A stretch of 64,000 bases of DNA from Cyclina sinensis (Eukaryota > Mollusca > Bivalvia > Venerida > Veneridae), in assembly GCA_012932295.1 (NCBI GenBank), contig JAAONU010000014.1, positions 34,813,977 to 34,877,976 of the forward strand, given 5' to 3'. Position 1 is the stretch's first letter; each line of letters starts with the position of its first letter. The notes beneath the pieces were generated by a model. That model was given only the letters and a program-made list of their open reading frames with translations, had not been told where the DNA came from and did no database searches. The position numbers and the translations under genes are program-made. This document shows positions 44,500-56,995 of the stretch, piece by piece.

Positions 44500-46570
44500 C
44501 AAGAAAACTTGATCATGTACAATATGTGCAATCTTCATATTATGCGAAAACACTTTAGTTAGATTGAAGACTTTTCTCTGTCTGGATTCCTCAATTGAAG
44601 TAGGTAGATGTACTAAAATATAATTTTTACACCATTAAAATACAAGCAGAATACAACTACAAGGAACATGTTCTCAGGTTTGTATGATTTACCTTAATTG
44701 CAAGTTTAAAACGTATATATAAATTAGATTGGACCTATTTTTCTGTCGAGTTTCTACTCGGAATAACTGATTTTTAAAGAAAATTAAATCATATTTATGA
44801 TCGACGAAATCCAGTAGTTATAACCAATCAATGAATAAACCATCAAAACATCATTTTAATAAGAAAGCAGCAGTAATATCTGTCAAAGTCACGGGTTATT
44901 TTAATTTCATAGTATGTCTGCACTGTCTACTTTTTTTCAAGCGTTGCATAGCAAATTTAATAATGATAGTGCTTTTTGGTGACAGTGAATTGATCGGAGG
45001 CATCTGGAACCTCGGGAAATATGATTCAACACGTTCTTTAAGATGATTATACAATTGCTTCATCCCAAATGTTCTGTATTCATTCAAAAAATGTTTGTAA
45101 CTCTGTTGATTGCTGATGATTTTAGATACGTTGAAAAACAAAACGGTGCCTTGATGTTGAAAATATTTCAATACAACTAGGGGTTCCTAAAAATTTGATG
45201 AATAAATGATAATCATCTACTACTTGCATGTGGTAAAAACTTTTTTTTCAAATTGGAGTTTGAACTTTGAAGCCTTTCTGTTCAGTTTTATGCCAATATT
45301 GCCTCTAAATATTAGACTGCATTTTGCTATATTTACTAAACTAGACAGCATACACAACAGGCATTTTGTTTCAAGAATGAATGCACACTTATTGTAAATG
45401 GTTTTTTAGGGACTTTGTCATTGTGTTGTTGTTTTGTTTTTAATTTTGAAATGGACAGATTTTTACAGACGTTTATGTAACAAAAACAATGTTCATAGAC
45501 CTGCATAAACACAAGACTTCTATCTTTGTAAGTGGTTTTACCTGACGCTTTTTTTGGTAAGATTAAGAGGCACTCAATTTGATGAGAGTTTGAAGTCGAT
45601 TCTAAATTTAATCTCAATACAACATGAAAATTCAATTGTTATAATAACTAAACAACAACTCCAATCTTTGCTGTCGCTTATTATTCAAAAACAATCTTTG
45701 CAGAAAATAGAGGCAAATTAATACAATTGGTGCCGGTGCTGACTGAAATCTGCATAAAGTGCTATCAAAACACTTAGAAAGGAGGCAACTATTTTCGAAA
45801 ACTGTTAAAGTTAATGAAAATTCATTTTAAGCCTAAATGGACTTCAGTCTCTGCGCACGCTGTTTGCAGTTTGCAGAGAAATTTATTACAGACTGATATA
45901 GAGGTTCACAAATCATACGACACGTTTCTCTTACTGTAATCTACTTTTGACATGTACTTCGTAAAAAATCTCTGATATTTAAGTCAGATTCTGGTTCCTG
46001 ATTTCACTCATGTATGCAAACACACAAGGTATTGATTTAAACATCAAAGACACCGTTAACCACTTTTAGTAGAAAAAAAATCTGTTAGTCGGAAGTATAA
46101 GATAGATAGTATCAAAATTGTAATTCGAGTATTTATATATGCTCTGTCATAGGGTAAGTATCGATACCAATATAAAAGCTGTCAAAAGATAATCACACAT
46201 AAATAAAATCCTGCTGTAATGACATACGAACACACGAAAAACACGTGCACACACACAGAGCCTACAATGTTGTAAGAAATGTGTATTAAAAAAACCTCAC
46301 TTTTTTCTATTTAATTCAGGCACGACGTATTATATAATTTTGATCCTGTTCGCAGTGTTGATCAAAAACTAAAATTTGCAGGAGTACTAATGCCTAATGC
46401 AAAAATAATTTCATAATGTCAAACAAACATTCTTTCTTTTAATCTTAAAATTAGGAATTAAGATTTCCGTGTCACACAGTCTACCTAGACAACTTTCCAC
46501 ATGATGTTAACAGTCAGTCATAACATATGCAGAACATACCCGACCAGTTTTAATCTTTTTTTTTCTTGAA
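44500..46570. other. No recognisable gene
   Basis: AT-rich. Open frames here are short and show no known domain. Confidence 0.4.
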
Positions 46571-46575
46571 AACTG

Positions 46576-46642
46576 AAGATTATACTGAAAGATTATACTG
46601 AAAGATTATACGGAAAGATTATACTAAAGATTATACTGAAAG
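46576..46642 (+). repeat. 15-bp tandem repeat
   Basis: AAGATTATACTGAAAG repeated about five times with small changes, just upstream of the Tc1-like remnant. Confidence 0.8.
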
Positions 46643-46734
46643 TACGTAAGAAACGAAAAGTGACCATTTCACATCTGGCATATCTGTAAGAAATCAACTA
46701 GAGAACTCTGTATTAGATTAAGTGAAGATTTCGC

Positions 46735-47095
46735 GACGCTGATGCCCCGTGTTACATGAATCAAGTACTGAAACAGACCAGTAGCAGTTCCTTTATCAAT
46801 GGCAACGGTTCTGCTACATATGCTTGACAAAGCAAGGTCCCCACGGCAAGGCTTAAGCAGCGATTTCTAAATGGGAATGGAGTTAATGTCTTACCTTGGC
46901 CTCTCCTGTTACCAGATCTTAATCCGATTAAGCAGTTTTGGGGTACTCTTAAAGGTAGGTTAAGGCCAAGGGATGTCGAGACAAATTTTAATAAGCTATG
47001 CAACTCCTTGACTGAGGATGGAATAATATTTGTAGTATTCTAGGCTTTTTGAACCGCCCTCATATTAACAATAGATATAAAATCAGAGACAATCC
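46735..47095 (+). pseudogene. Tc1/mariner-like transposase remnant
   Basis: Plus-strand frames give DAPCYM (cf. the D-N-A-P-C-H block around the second catalytic Asp). After a stop and a gap follows WPLLLPDLNPIKQFWGTL, the conserved W-P-x-x-S-P-D-L-N-P-I-E-x-x-W segment that holds the third catalytic residue in Tc1-like transposases. Here the catalytic Glu is Lys. A further piece (RPHINNRYKI, about 47055-47085) resembles the C-terminal end. Stops and shifts separate the pieces, so it is dead. No flanking inverted repeats were identified. The long open frame on the opposite strand is a shadow. Confidence 0.7.
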
Positions 47096-47208
47096 TAATA
47101 TTTGACAGTCACTCTCGTTACTTTGTAAACAAAAATAGTTGTCTTTAATAGCTGGATTAGTGAAAAGAAAACACATCCAAAATTTGATACAGAAAAAAAT
47201 CTTAATAC

Positions 47209-48772
47209 AAAGTTTGAGGGCTTTACTGACAACACTAATGTTGTGTTAGACATTAAATGTTGGCAACGAGCTTTACTGACAACACTTATGTTGTGTTAGA
47301 CATTATATGTTGGCAACGAGCCTTACTGACACCACTTATGTTGTGTTAGACATGATATGTTGGCAACGAGCTTTACTGACAACGCTTATGTTGTGTTAAA
47401 CATTATTTGATGGCAACGAGACTAACTGACACCACTTATGTTGTGTTAGACATGATATGTTGTCAATGAACCTTACTGACAACACTCATGTTGTGTAAGA
47501 CATTATATGTTGGCAACGAGCCTTACCGACACCACTTATGTTGTGTTAGACATTATATGTTAAAAACGAGCATTACTGACACCCTTTTTGTTGTGTTAGA
47601 CATTATATGTTGGCAACGAGCCTTACTGACAACACTTATGTTGTGTTAGACATTATATGTTGTCAACAAGCTTTACTGACAACACTCATATTGTGTTAGA
47701 CATTATATGTTGGCAACGAACCTTACTGACAACACTTATGTTGTGTTAGACATTATATGTTGGCAACGAACATTACTGACACCACTTATGTTGTGTTAGA
47801 CATAATATGTTGGCAACGAGCCTTACTGACACCACTTATGTTATGTTAGACATTATAAGTTGGCAACGAACCTTACTGACACCACTTATGTTGTGTTAGA
47901 CATTATATGTTGTCAACGAGCATTACTGACAACACTCATGTTGTGTTAGACGTTATATGTTGGCAACGAGCCTTACTGACAACACTTATGTTGCGTTAGA
48001 CATTATATGTTGGCAACGAGCCTTACTGACAACACTTATGTTGTGTTAGACATTATATGTTGGCAACGAGCCTTACTGACAACACTTATGTTGTGTTAGA
48101 CATGATATGTTGGCGACGAACCTTACTGACAACACTTATGTTGTGTTAGACATGATATGTTGGCAACGAGCATTACTGACAACACTTATGTTGTGTTAGA
48201 CATTATATGTTGGCAACGAACCTTACTGACAACACTTATGTTGTGTTAGACATTATATGTTGGCAACGAGCCTTACTGACAACACTTATGTTGAGTTAGA
48301 CATGATATGTTGGCAACGAACCTTACTGACAACACTTATGTTGTGTTAGACATGATATGTTGGCAACGAACCTTACTGACAACACTTATGTTGTGTTAGA
48401 CATGATATGTTTGTAAACGAGCTTTACTGACAACACTCATGTTGTGTTAGACATTATATGTTGTCAACGAGCATTACTGACACCACTTATGTTGTGTTAA
48501 ACATGATATGTTTGAAACGAGCCTTACTGACAACACTCATGTTGTGTTAGACATGATATGTTGTCAACGAGCTTTACTGACAACACTCATGTTGTGTTAG
48601 ACATTATATGTTGTCAACGAGCATTACTGACACCACTTATGTTGTGTTAGACATGATATGTTTGAAACGAGCCTTACTGACAACACTCATGTTGTGTTAG
48701 ACATGATATGTTGTCAACGAGCTTTACTGACAACACTCATGTTGTGTTAGACATTATATGCTGTCAACGTCA
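47209..48772 (+). repeat. 50-bp minisatellite, about 31 copies
   Basis: The unit contains CTTACTGACAACACTTATGT followed by TGTGTTAGACATTATATGTT. Each unit can form a short hairpin (AACAC and GTGTT). In the last 360 bp a 150-bp higher-order unit appears: GCTTTACTGACAACACTCAT recurs at about 48420, 48570 and 48720. Edge units are the most variable. Confidence 0.95.
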
Positions 48773-48779
48773 ACAGTAA

Positions 48780-49840
48780 TAACTATAATTAGATTTCAAA
48801 CAATATGTTTTAGAAATATTTTTCAATATTTGATAAAGTTGACGTTAAGGTTAATTATTCTTATGAATTTGCTTTTTAATTTACTGCTGTTTTTGCTTAA
48901 AGGAAGCAGACGATTTAGCGGACTTGAATTACATTATTATTGCATAAGGTATTAACATATTCAAGAGGCTAGCGTAATTTCCGTTTAACCGCTTTTAGCA
49001 AAATGTTCATGACACATATGCTGATAATGGCAGATATGTGTTTAAGTGACAATTTCCAATCACTATCGCTATAAAATGTAGAACAAATCGGCAATAAAGG
49101 CGTTTTAAAACATCCAAATGTAAAGCAATAAAGCTTATAACATTAAGCTTATAACATTAAAAATATCATTAAGATATATCATTGGCTTCTAGCAAATCAG
49201 ATTTCAAAACAATGATTGACCGATCAGTTTGTTCCGTTCTTTTCCTAGCATTCTAAATATAACAAGCAAATTTGATACAAATCACTGGAATGAGGCTGTT
49301 ACGGATTATCAACATTTTAACAAGATCTACAGACGGAAGGACGAACAGCCGGACGGTCAACACCAAATCTATATCCCCCCTTCGGCAAAGGATAATTAAT
49401 CATTTTCTTTCGGTCAAAGAAACCAAACCTTCGAATGAGAATGACCAAGTCTCAGCCAATGCGACAATTGCAAGGAACTACTTTCTAGACTTATGTTTCG
49501 AATTACACGTTTATTATTCTGTTAACGGCTGTCTAATTTTCAATAATTATGATAGAAACTTATGGCATACTTTCAAATCATTGAATTTTAGTTGCATATC
49601 TGACATTTCTTTTGAATCGTAACATGAATGGGACTAGATGTGTGAGTTTAGTACCAGTATTGGATGGCACATGAGACTAATAATCTGGTAATTTACTACT
49701 TTTGGCACTAGTATAAGTTGTCTTTTTCCATGGGAATGTGATGATTGAATCAATTGGGTAAGCCAGTCACCTGTTTTCTAGATCTTGTAGCACATTGTAT
49801 TGTCATGACATCAAACTTAAATTCTTCTCCCGCTAGTATG
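48780..49840. other. No recognisable gene between two minisatellites
   Basis: AT-rich. A GACGGAAGGACGAACAGCC piece near 49332 and CCCCCCTTCGGC near 49374 are dispersed-repeat ends. No convincing coding frame. Confidence 0.4.
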
Positions 49841-49844
49841 CTAG

Positions 49845-51490
49845 TATGTTATGAATACCAATTGGCTAGTTATGCAGGTTTGTTATGAATGCCCACTGAC
49901 TAGTTATGCAGGTTTTGTAATGAATGCCCACAGACTAGTTATGCAGGTTTTGTTATGAATGCCCACTGACTAGTTATGCAGGTTTTATTATGAATGCCAA
50001 CTGACTAGTTATGCAGGATTGTTATGAATGCCCACTGACTAGTTATGCAGGTTTTGTTATGAATGCCCACTGACTAGTTATGCAGGTTTTGTTATGAATG
50101 CCCACTGACTAGTTATGCAGGTTTTGTTATGAATGCCCACTGACTTGTTATGCAGGTTTTGTTATGAATGCCCACTGACTAGTTATGCAGGTTTTGTTAT
50201 AAATAACCACTGACTTGTTATGCAGGTTTTGTTATGAATGCCCACTGACTAGTTATGCAGGTTTTGTTATGAATGCCCACTGGCTAGTTTTGCAGGTTTT
50301 GTTATGAATGCCCACTTGCTAGTTATGCAGGTTTGTTATGAATGCCCACTGGCTAGTTTTGCAGGTTTTGTTATGAATGCCCACTGGCTAGTTATGCAGG
50401 TTTGTTATGAATGCCCACTGGCTAGTTTTGCAGGTTTTGTTATGAATGCTTACTGGCTAGTTTTGCAGGTTTTGTTATGAATGCCGACTGGCTAGTTATG
50501 CAGGTTTGTTATGAATGCCTACTGGCTAGTTATGCAGGTTTGTTATGAATGCCCACTGGCTAGTTATGCAGGTTTTGTTATGAATGCCCACTGGCTAGTT
50601 ATGCAGGTTTTGTTATGAATGCCCACTGGTTAGTTATGCAGGTTTTGTTATGAATGCCCACTGGCTAGTTATGCAGGTGTGTTATGAATGCCCACTGGCT
50701 AGTTATGCAGGTGTGTTATGAATGCCCACTGGCTAGTTATGCAGGTTTTGTTATGAATGCCCACTGGCTAGTTATGCAGGTTTGTTATGAATGCCCACTG
50801 GCTAGTTATGCAGGTTTGTTATGAATGCCCACTGGCTAGTTATGCAGGTTTTGTTATGAATGCCCACTGGCTAGTTATGCAGGTTTGTTATGAATGCCCA
50901 CTGGCTAGTTATGCAGGTTTGTTATGAATGCCCACTGGCTAGTTATGCAGGTTTTGTTATAAATGCCCACTGGCTAGTTATGCAGGTTTGTTATGAATGC
51001 CCACTGGCTAGTTTTGCAGGTTTTGTTATGAATTCCCACTGGCTAGTTTTGCAGGTTTTGTTATGAATGCCCACTGGCTAGTTATGCAGGTTTGTTATGA
51101 ATGCCCACTGGCTAGTTATGCAGGTTTGTTATGAATGCCCACTGGCTAGTTATGCAGGTTTTGTTATGAATGCCCACTGGCTAGTTATGCAGGTTTGTTA
51201 TGAATGCCCACTGGCTAGTTATGCAGGTTTTGTTATGAATGCCCACTGGCTAGTTATGCAGGTTTTGTTATGAATGCCCACTGGCTAGTTATGCAGGTTT
51301 GTTATGAATGCCGACTGGCTAGTTATGCAGTTTTTGTTATGAATCCCCACTGGCTAGTTATGCAGGTTTTGTTATGATTGCCCACTGGAAAGTTATGCAG
51401 GTTTGTTATAAATGCCCACTGGCTTGTTATGCAGGTTTTGTTATGAATGCCCTCTGGCTAGTTATGCAGGTTTGTTATGAATGCCAACGG
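49845..51490 (+). repeat. 34/35-bp minisatellite, about 47 copies
   Basis: The unit GGCTAGTTATGCAGG plus TTTGTTATGAATGCCCACT varies between 34 and 35 bp by one T. The first third carries CTGACTAG and the rest CTGGCTAG, showing two expansion phases. Because 34 and 35 are not multiples of three, frames through it are not conserved. Confidence 0.95.
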
Positions 51491-51599
51491 CGTAACCTTT
51501 TTTGCTGTATTTTATTAGTGCCGCAACTTCATAAAAAAGGAAAAAAAACGCCAAAGTCAGGAAAAGCCAAAGTCAGAAAACACAGTCTGCCTACACAGT

Positions 51600-52070
51600 C
51601 AGAAAGTAATGGCACAATCCAAGGATATGCACATCTCCTTTTGGTACTGAAAGTTCCCGCGAAGTTTTGTTGAATTCCTTTCAGTAGTTGCAGAGAAATA
51701 GCGCGTAAACGAATTACTACCCAGGGGCCATAACCTTTAAACGGTCTGATCGACACATGCCAATGATATGCGCATTTCCTTTTGGTAGTGATGGCCCCCA
51801 TAAAGTTTCGTTGAAATCCAGTAAGAAGTTGCCAAGAAATAGCGCGGAAACGAATGTTACTCTGTATACATAGTGCATAACTAATCAAGGGACAAAATCT
51901 GTGTAGAAGGGTCAAACCGGAACATACCGGTGATATGCGCATTTCCGTTTGGTATTTGAAGTTCCCATAATGTCTCAGTTTTAGTTGCCAAGAAATAGCG
52001 CAGAAACGAAATTTGGACGGACGGACAACGCCAAAACAATACCCCCTCCCGATTCCATCGGCTGGGATAA
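51600..52070 (-). repeat. Dispersed repeat with GAAATAGCGCGGAAACGAA motif
   Basis: About three internal copies of an imperfect 150-160-bp unit (AGAAATAGCGCGGAAACGAA at about 51837, variants near 51695 and 51990) end in GGACGGACGGACAACGCC and CTCCCGATTCCATCGG. The minus-strand open frame of 198 codons spanning it is a repeat by-product with a recurring peptide period, not a gene. Confidence 0.6.
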
Positions 52071-52438
52071 CAAGCCGAATATACTTAATACATAGGGCTG
52101 TCAAATAGACATATTCATATATCAATTTTATTAACTTAATGCCAGATCACTAAATTTGACCCTTTTTCATGACATTTTCATGGCTGAAACATTATATATT
52201 GACCATTAACCAAAAGTTTAATCGGCTAAAACATGAACACTATTAATTATTTGGTATAAAGTCCATTTGGGTTAATTCTACTGTTCCTTTACTTTCGAGA
52301 AGAAGCCAAACATTTTAAATTCATTACATAAGTTGTGTTGAAATTTTGATTAAAACGCTTTATCTGCAGTTATTATCTTTCTCCCTCCCTCCCTTTTTTT
52401 CTTTTTTTTCTTTCCTGCCTGTTGTTTATTTTTTTCAG

Positions 52439-52541
52439 GTATTCACTGGTAATCCAACGTCGTAACTTCCCATCAGGATGTATGTTCCGGACGAAGGGTT
52501 ACGCAGGTACATACCTCCACCAGTGCAGTAAACTGACATAA
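52439..52541 (+). CDS. Possible terminal coding exon of an unidentified gene
   Basis: A long pyrimidine tract (about 52375-52430) ends in TTTTTTTCAG, an excellent acceptor. The next 103 bp read, in phase 1, YSLVIQRRNFPSG and then CMFRTKGYAGTYLHQCSKLT, ending at TAA (52539-52541). Cys spacing and codon use look protein-like, but no family is recognised and no upstream exon of the same gene was found on this strand before the minisatellites. It could be the last exon of a gene whose other exons lie far upstream, or chance. Confidence 0.35.
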
Positions 52542-52894
52542 TATTTATGACGACGTCAAGAACTTTGTGAGTTTGTAATGTAAACTCTATGTTATTAGAA
52601 CCTTGTGACGTCTAGTGATTCATTAAACCTACAATAATTATTATCATTTATTATTTTACAATTTCTTAAAGGGGATATTCTAGGAAGAAACACATTGATT
52701 GATGATTACTTTATCATTATTGTTCAATACAAACATGTTTTCATTTTTGTTTTGTTTGCTGCCTACCTGTGGTATCTGTAATATCTTTTATCTACTATTA
52801 TTTTCATGTATCTGTAAAAACCATTAAAACCATTGTGGGTGATGGATAACCATCTACTATGTAGTATTAGCAAAAAAAGCTCAGTTATTTTGAA

Positions 52895-55342
52895 ACTGTC
52901 CGAGCAGTACAAAAGTTGCATACAGATGCAATTATTTGATTTAATTATGCCCCACCCCCATCGAAGATGAGGGGGGCATATTGTTTTGGAAATGTCGGTC
53001 GTCGGTCTATAGACATTTTCGTTTCCGATCAATATTTAGAAAACCCTTTGACCACCCTTCCTCAGACTTGGTTTGTAGGTTGGTCATGACTAGCAAATGA
53101 CCCTTATAGTTTTTAACATCACCGAGTCAAAGGTCAAGGTCAAAGTCACTTTGAATAGCAAAACGCTTTCCGATCAATAACTTAATAACCCTTAGTCTCA
53201 GATTGTTTAAACTTAGTACGTAGGTTGGTCATGACCAGTAGATGATCCCTGTAGTTTTCTACATCATTAGGTCAAAGGTCAATGTCACAGTGACCTTGAA
53301 GGGGAAAACAGTTTCCAATCAATAACTAAAGAACCCTTGACTCCAGGTTGTCCAAACTTATTGTATAGGTTTGTCATGACTACTAGATGACCCCTGTAGC
53401 TTTTCAGGTCACCAAATTAAAGGTAAAGGTCACAGTGACATTGAACAACAAAATGGTTCCAATCAATAACTATAGAACCCTTGGTCCCAGGTTCTTCGAA
53501 CTTAATATGTAGGTCACCATTTTAAAGGCCAATGTCACAGTGACCTTGAACAGCAAAACTGATTTCCAATTAGAAACTACAGAACGCTTGAGTCTAGGTT
53601 CTTCAAACTTGGAATATATGTTGGTAATGACCAGTACATGGCCCGTATAGCTTTTTAGATCAAAGGTCAAGGTTGCAGTGACCTTGTATAGCAAAATAGT
53701 GTCCGATCAATTACTATAGGACGATTGAGCCCAGGTCCTCAAAACTACATAGGTAGGTTGGTCATGACTATTAAATGACCCCATAGTTTATAGGGTTATT
53801 AGGTCAAAGGGCAAGGTCACAGTAACCTTGAAAAGTAACACAATTTCTGCTAAATATCTAGGTAATCCTTGGGCCCAGGTTCGTCAAACTTACTTTGTAG
53901 GTTTGTCATGATAAGAAAATGACAACTGTCGTTTTTCATGTCATTGGATCAAAGGTCAAGGGTTACAGTGACCTTGAAATGCAAAATTGTAACCAATGAA
54001 TAAGTGTAAAACGCTTGGGTCCGTTTTCGCAGAGAAGAATAACTAAACAATATTGAATCTCAATTATCACATGTTAGCTGATGTAATTTAGGTAAAGACA
54101 ATTCATAAAAGTTTTACTATACATATATTTATAAAACCTGTTGTTCCATGTTATGCAACAAACAAAAAACCTAAGATTATTAGTAAAAGGTTCACTAGAA
54201 AAGACTGAATACCAAATTTCAGAAGTTAACGACTTACTGTTTCAAAATAGATTGTTTTATAAATAGTATATGAAAGTAGTTTGTCTTTGTGTTTTTTAAC
54301 AAAACGTATCTTTCCCCGGCTAAACTGAACATATTAGGTGTTTCAATTAGTATATATTATATGAATTTGGACATATATATTTAGAGCACCATCTAAAGCA
54401 CTTCATCTCAGGGTTGTTACTTAAAAAAGGACCCAATTTTTATCTTTGACCTCTGTGACTTTGGAGGTGTGTTCCTGGTTATTGCGCCTGACACATTGTC
54501 TCATGATGCTGAACATTTCTGCTAAATAATTTTAAGATCAATCGAGGAAAGAAAAAAAGCGCCATTTTTTATATTTGACCTCTAAGTGTGACCTTGACCT
54601 TGGAGGTACGAACATGACACATCATCTTACGGTGGTTAATATTTAAAAAGAGAATACAATTTTTGAGTTTGTCCTGTAAGTGTTACCTTGATCTTGAACT
54701 TGGAGACCTAATTTTTGGGCATTAAACATTGTCTTATGATTTCAAACATTTCTGCCAAATATTTCACAGTTCATCATGGAATGACAAATTTATGGGGAGA
54801 ATACGAAAAAAACAAAACATTTTTGACATTTTGACCACTAAGTTTGACCTAAACGTTGGACGTACAGACCCAATTTTTGCATCAGACATGGTCTTATAAT
54901 GGTGAATATTCTGCAAAAGAAATAAAATCCTTGCAAAGAATGAAAAGTTATTATGCGGACACGAACAAATAACCACATTATTTACCTTTGACCTCTGACT
55001 GTGCCCTTAACCTGGGAGATACCTTAAATTTGAGCAAGATACATCTTCTAATGGTGATTAACATTTACAAAGGACCCAATGTTTGATATTGACCGGTAAG
55101 TGTTACCTTTAACTTGGAGTGCAGACCTGATTCTTGAACTTGACACATTGTCTCATGTTGGCTAACATTTCTGCGAAATGATTTTACAATCCATCAAGGA
55201 ATGACAAAGTTATGAAGCGAATACGAATAAAAACCCCGTTTTGACATTTTGACCGGTAAGTGTGACCTTGACGTTGGAGGTACGGACCTTATGTTTACAC
55301 ACATCGCCTCATGGTGATCAACATTTCTGACAAGTTTTTTTA
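52895..55342 (+). repeat. Long repeat family, copy 1: TGACC-rich tandem units
   Basis: Head ACTGTCCGAGCAGTACAAAA (shared with about 61940), then a hairpin ATGCCCCACCCCCATC / GATGAGGGGGGCAT. Seven units of roughly 140 bp (cores near 53131, 53274, 53420, 53526, 53660, 53806, 53951) contain AAAGGTCAAGGTCACAGTGA and CCTTGAA variants. After a unique stretch, seven more units of 90-160 bp (54442-55245) contain TTTGACC..AAGTGTGACCTTGAC and TTGGAGGTACGGACC. No coding frame. Confidence 0.75.
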
Positions 55343-55630
55343 CCGTTTCCTTGGCCTAGTGGTTAAGGCGTCCGCTTACGGAGCGGGAGGTCGAAGGTTC
55401 GAGTCCCGTCAGGGGCTTGCTCTGATGCGGCCGGTTGGTGAGGTACCAGCTAGTTAAAGAATGGTTACTGACTGCCTGACAGCCTGGCGCCTCGCACATA
55501 GGATAAGGAGTTTGAGAGTAAATGTGTAGACTAATAGAGGTGTCTCACAAACGCGGGAGGCTGGCCCTTTCAGTAGGGGTGACACTATAATAAACAAGCA
55601 TCTTACTTCACTTTTACTTTTTATATAAAA
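55343..55630 (+). mobile_element. tRNA-derived SINE
   Basis: The tRNA-like head has an A box TGGCCTAGTGG and a B box GGTTCGAGTCC, correctly spaced. A body of about 200 bp (GGGAGGCTGGCCCTTTCAG, GTGACACTATAATAAAC) leads to an AT-rich tail ending in TTTTTATATAAAAAAA. It interrupts the surrounding repeat: the host sequence CATTTCTG..AAG and TCCTTCAAGGAATAACAAA on either side is continuous in neighbouring units. It is polymerase III promoted if intact and needs a LINE in trans. Confidence 0.8.
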
Positions 55631-55639
55631 AAATCCTTC

Positions 55640-56160
55640 AAGGAATAACAAATGACAATTTTATGGAGCGGTGGAGTGGACACGATTTGTGACATCAAGA
55701 CTTTAATCCAGACTTTAACTTTGCCCAGATAGAGAGCATCAGTACTGACTTGATCAAATTGGTAAAGATCCACAAGCCAATGCTTCATGCGAAATTTTAG
55801 AAATCCGGATTTTTCGGTTTCAAACAAGACACATTCGAAAGAGCTTAAATTAAACTGAGACTTCATATGTATCATAATACTTGTGCAATAAACACGAGTT
55901 TGTGTTTTACGCACAGTAAAAATAAGCAGCGGGAAAACGCATCAAGACAATAGTAAAGTAACGACTTTAAATTTTACGAAACGAATTTTTGTCACCGCTT
56001 TCAAACATGCATTGTCAATAAATTTACCTTAATACGTTCAAATATATACTAGATGTCAATAAATGTTTAAACACAAGTTGCTTTCACATTAAAATCAATA
56101 CGATACATACACATCAAGCCGATAAAAGGAATGAATAGCTATTTCAGTATTTATCATTTT
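55640..56160 (+). repeat. Tail of the long repeat / duplicated 5' flank, copy 1
   Basis: Collinear with about 62930-63520 (shared GGTAAAGATCCACAAG, GCAATAAA-ACGAGTTTGTG, AATAAAGTAAC-like and GCTATTTCAGTATT sequence). It ends with an ATG-containing short frame at about 56132 that corresponds to the hydrophobic segment at 63481. Confidence 0.7.
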
Positions 56161-56995
56161 TTATCAATAACCATTGTGTTGAGTAAAAGACGTGCAATGG
56201 CCACACAAATTTGTAGCAAAACAAGCAATAAAAAAATTTTGCTTTGGAAACCAAAACACTACAAAATTTCCTCATGGTAAAACAAAACAAAATTTGAATA
56301 GATTTTGCCATGGAAATGCAAAGTAAGAAGAAATTTGAAGGAAGAGTATTTTTTACCACTGAACCAAAGAGAGAGAGAGAAAAAACTAGAACAAAGCCAG
56401 ATAAAGCAAAAAACAAGAAAAAACTGTATTGATAAACACAAAAGGTAAGTAAATGTAGAATATTACAAATTGTCGTGAATTCCCTGGCAAAATAAAATAT
56501 TAAAAAAAAGCGAGATTAAAATTAAGCTCGGGAATATGAAGAGAAAATAAAAGTACATATATAAACTTGTTTTGTTTATGCCATCTGGATCTATAAAAGT
56601 TTGCTGCGCCCTTAATTTGCCTAAGAAAGAAAGTAAATTTGGGATGTTTACTTTAAGATTAAAGGCAAACATGAAACCGAATCTTTCTATATTTCACTCC
56701 TACTTGAAATATGTCAAAAAGCTTCAATGGAGTTTAAAACGAACTGAATTTATTATTATACAAATGTCACAAGATTCTATTTCAAATTGTTATCTACCTG
56801 GGGATATGTTTTCAACACTTAATATTTAACTGCATCCAAAATAAAAAGGGATTTTCCGATCAGTCCCTCTTTTTGGCCCATATTTGGTGTCTTTTTAAGT
56901 AATTATGACAGTAAAAATACAAATAAAACTAGCCAAAAAGTACATATGGTATATAATTTTCATGGTTTTATTCATAATTAGGCATTTTCTAAACA
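56160..56995. other. No recognisable gene
   Basis: A purine-rich stretch GAGAGAGAGAGAAAAAAC lies near 56370. The other frames resemble nothing known. Confidence 0.4.

Noticed and set aside
46761..47003. 80-codon minus-strand frame
   Set aside because: Antisense shadow of the Tc1-like transposase remnant on the plus strand.
51529..52125. 198-codon open frame on the minus strand
   Set aside because: It lies across a dispersed repeat and shows a recurring peptide period (AISWQL-like) from the nucleotide repeat; no known domain.
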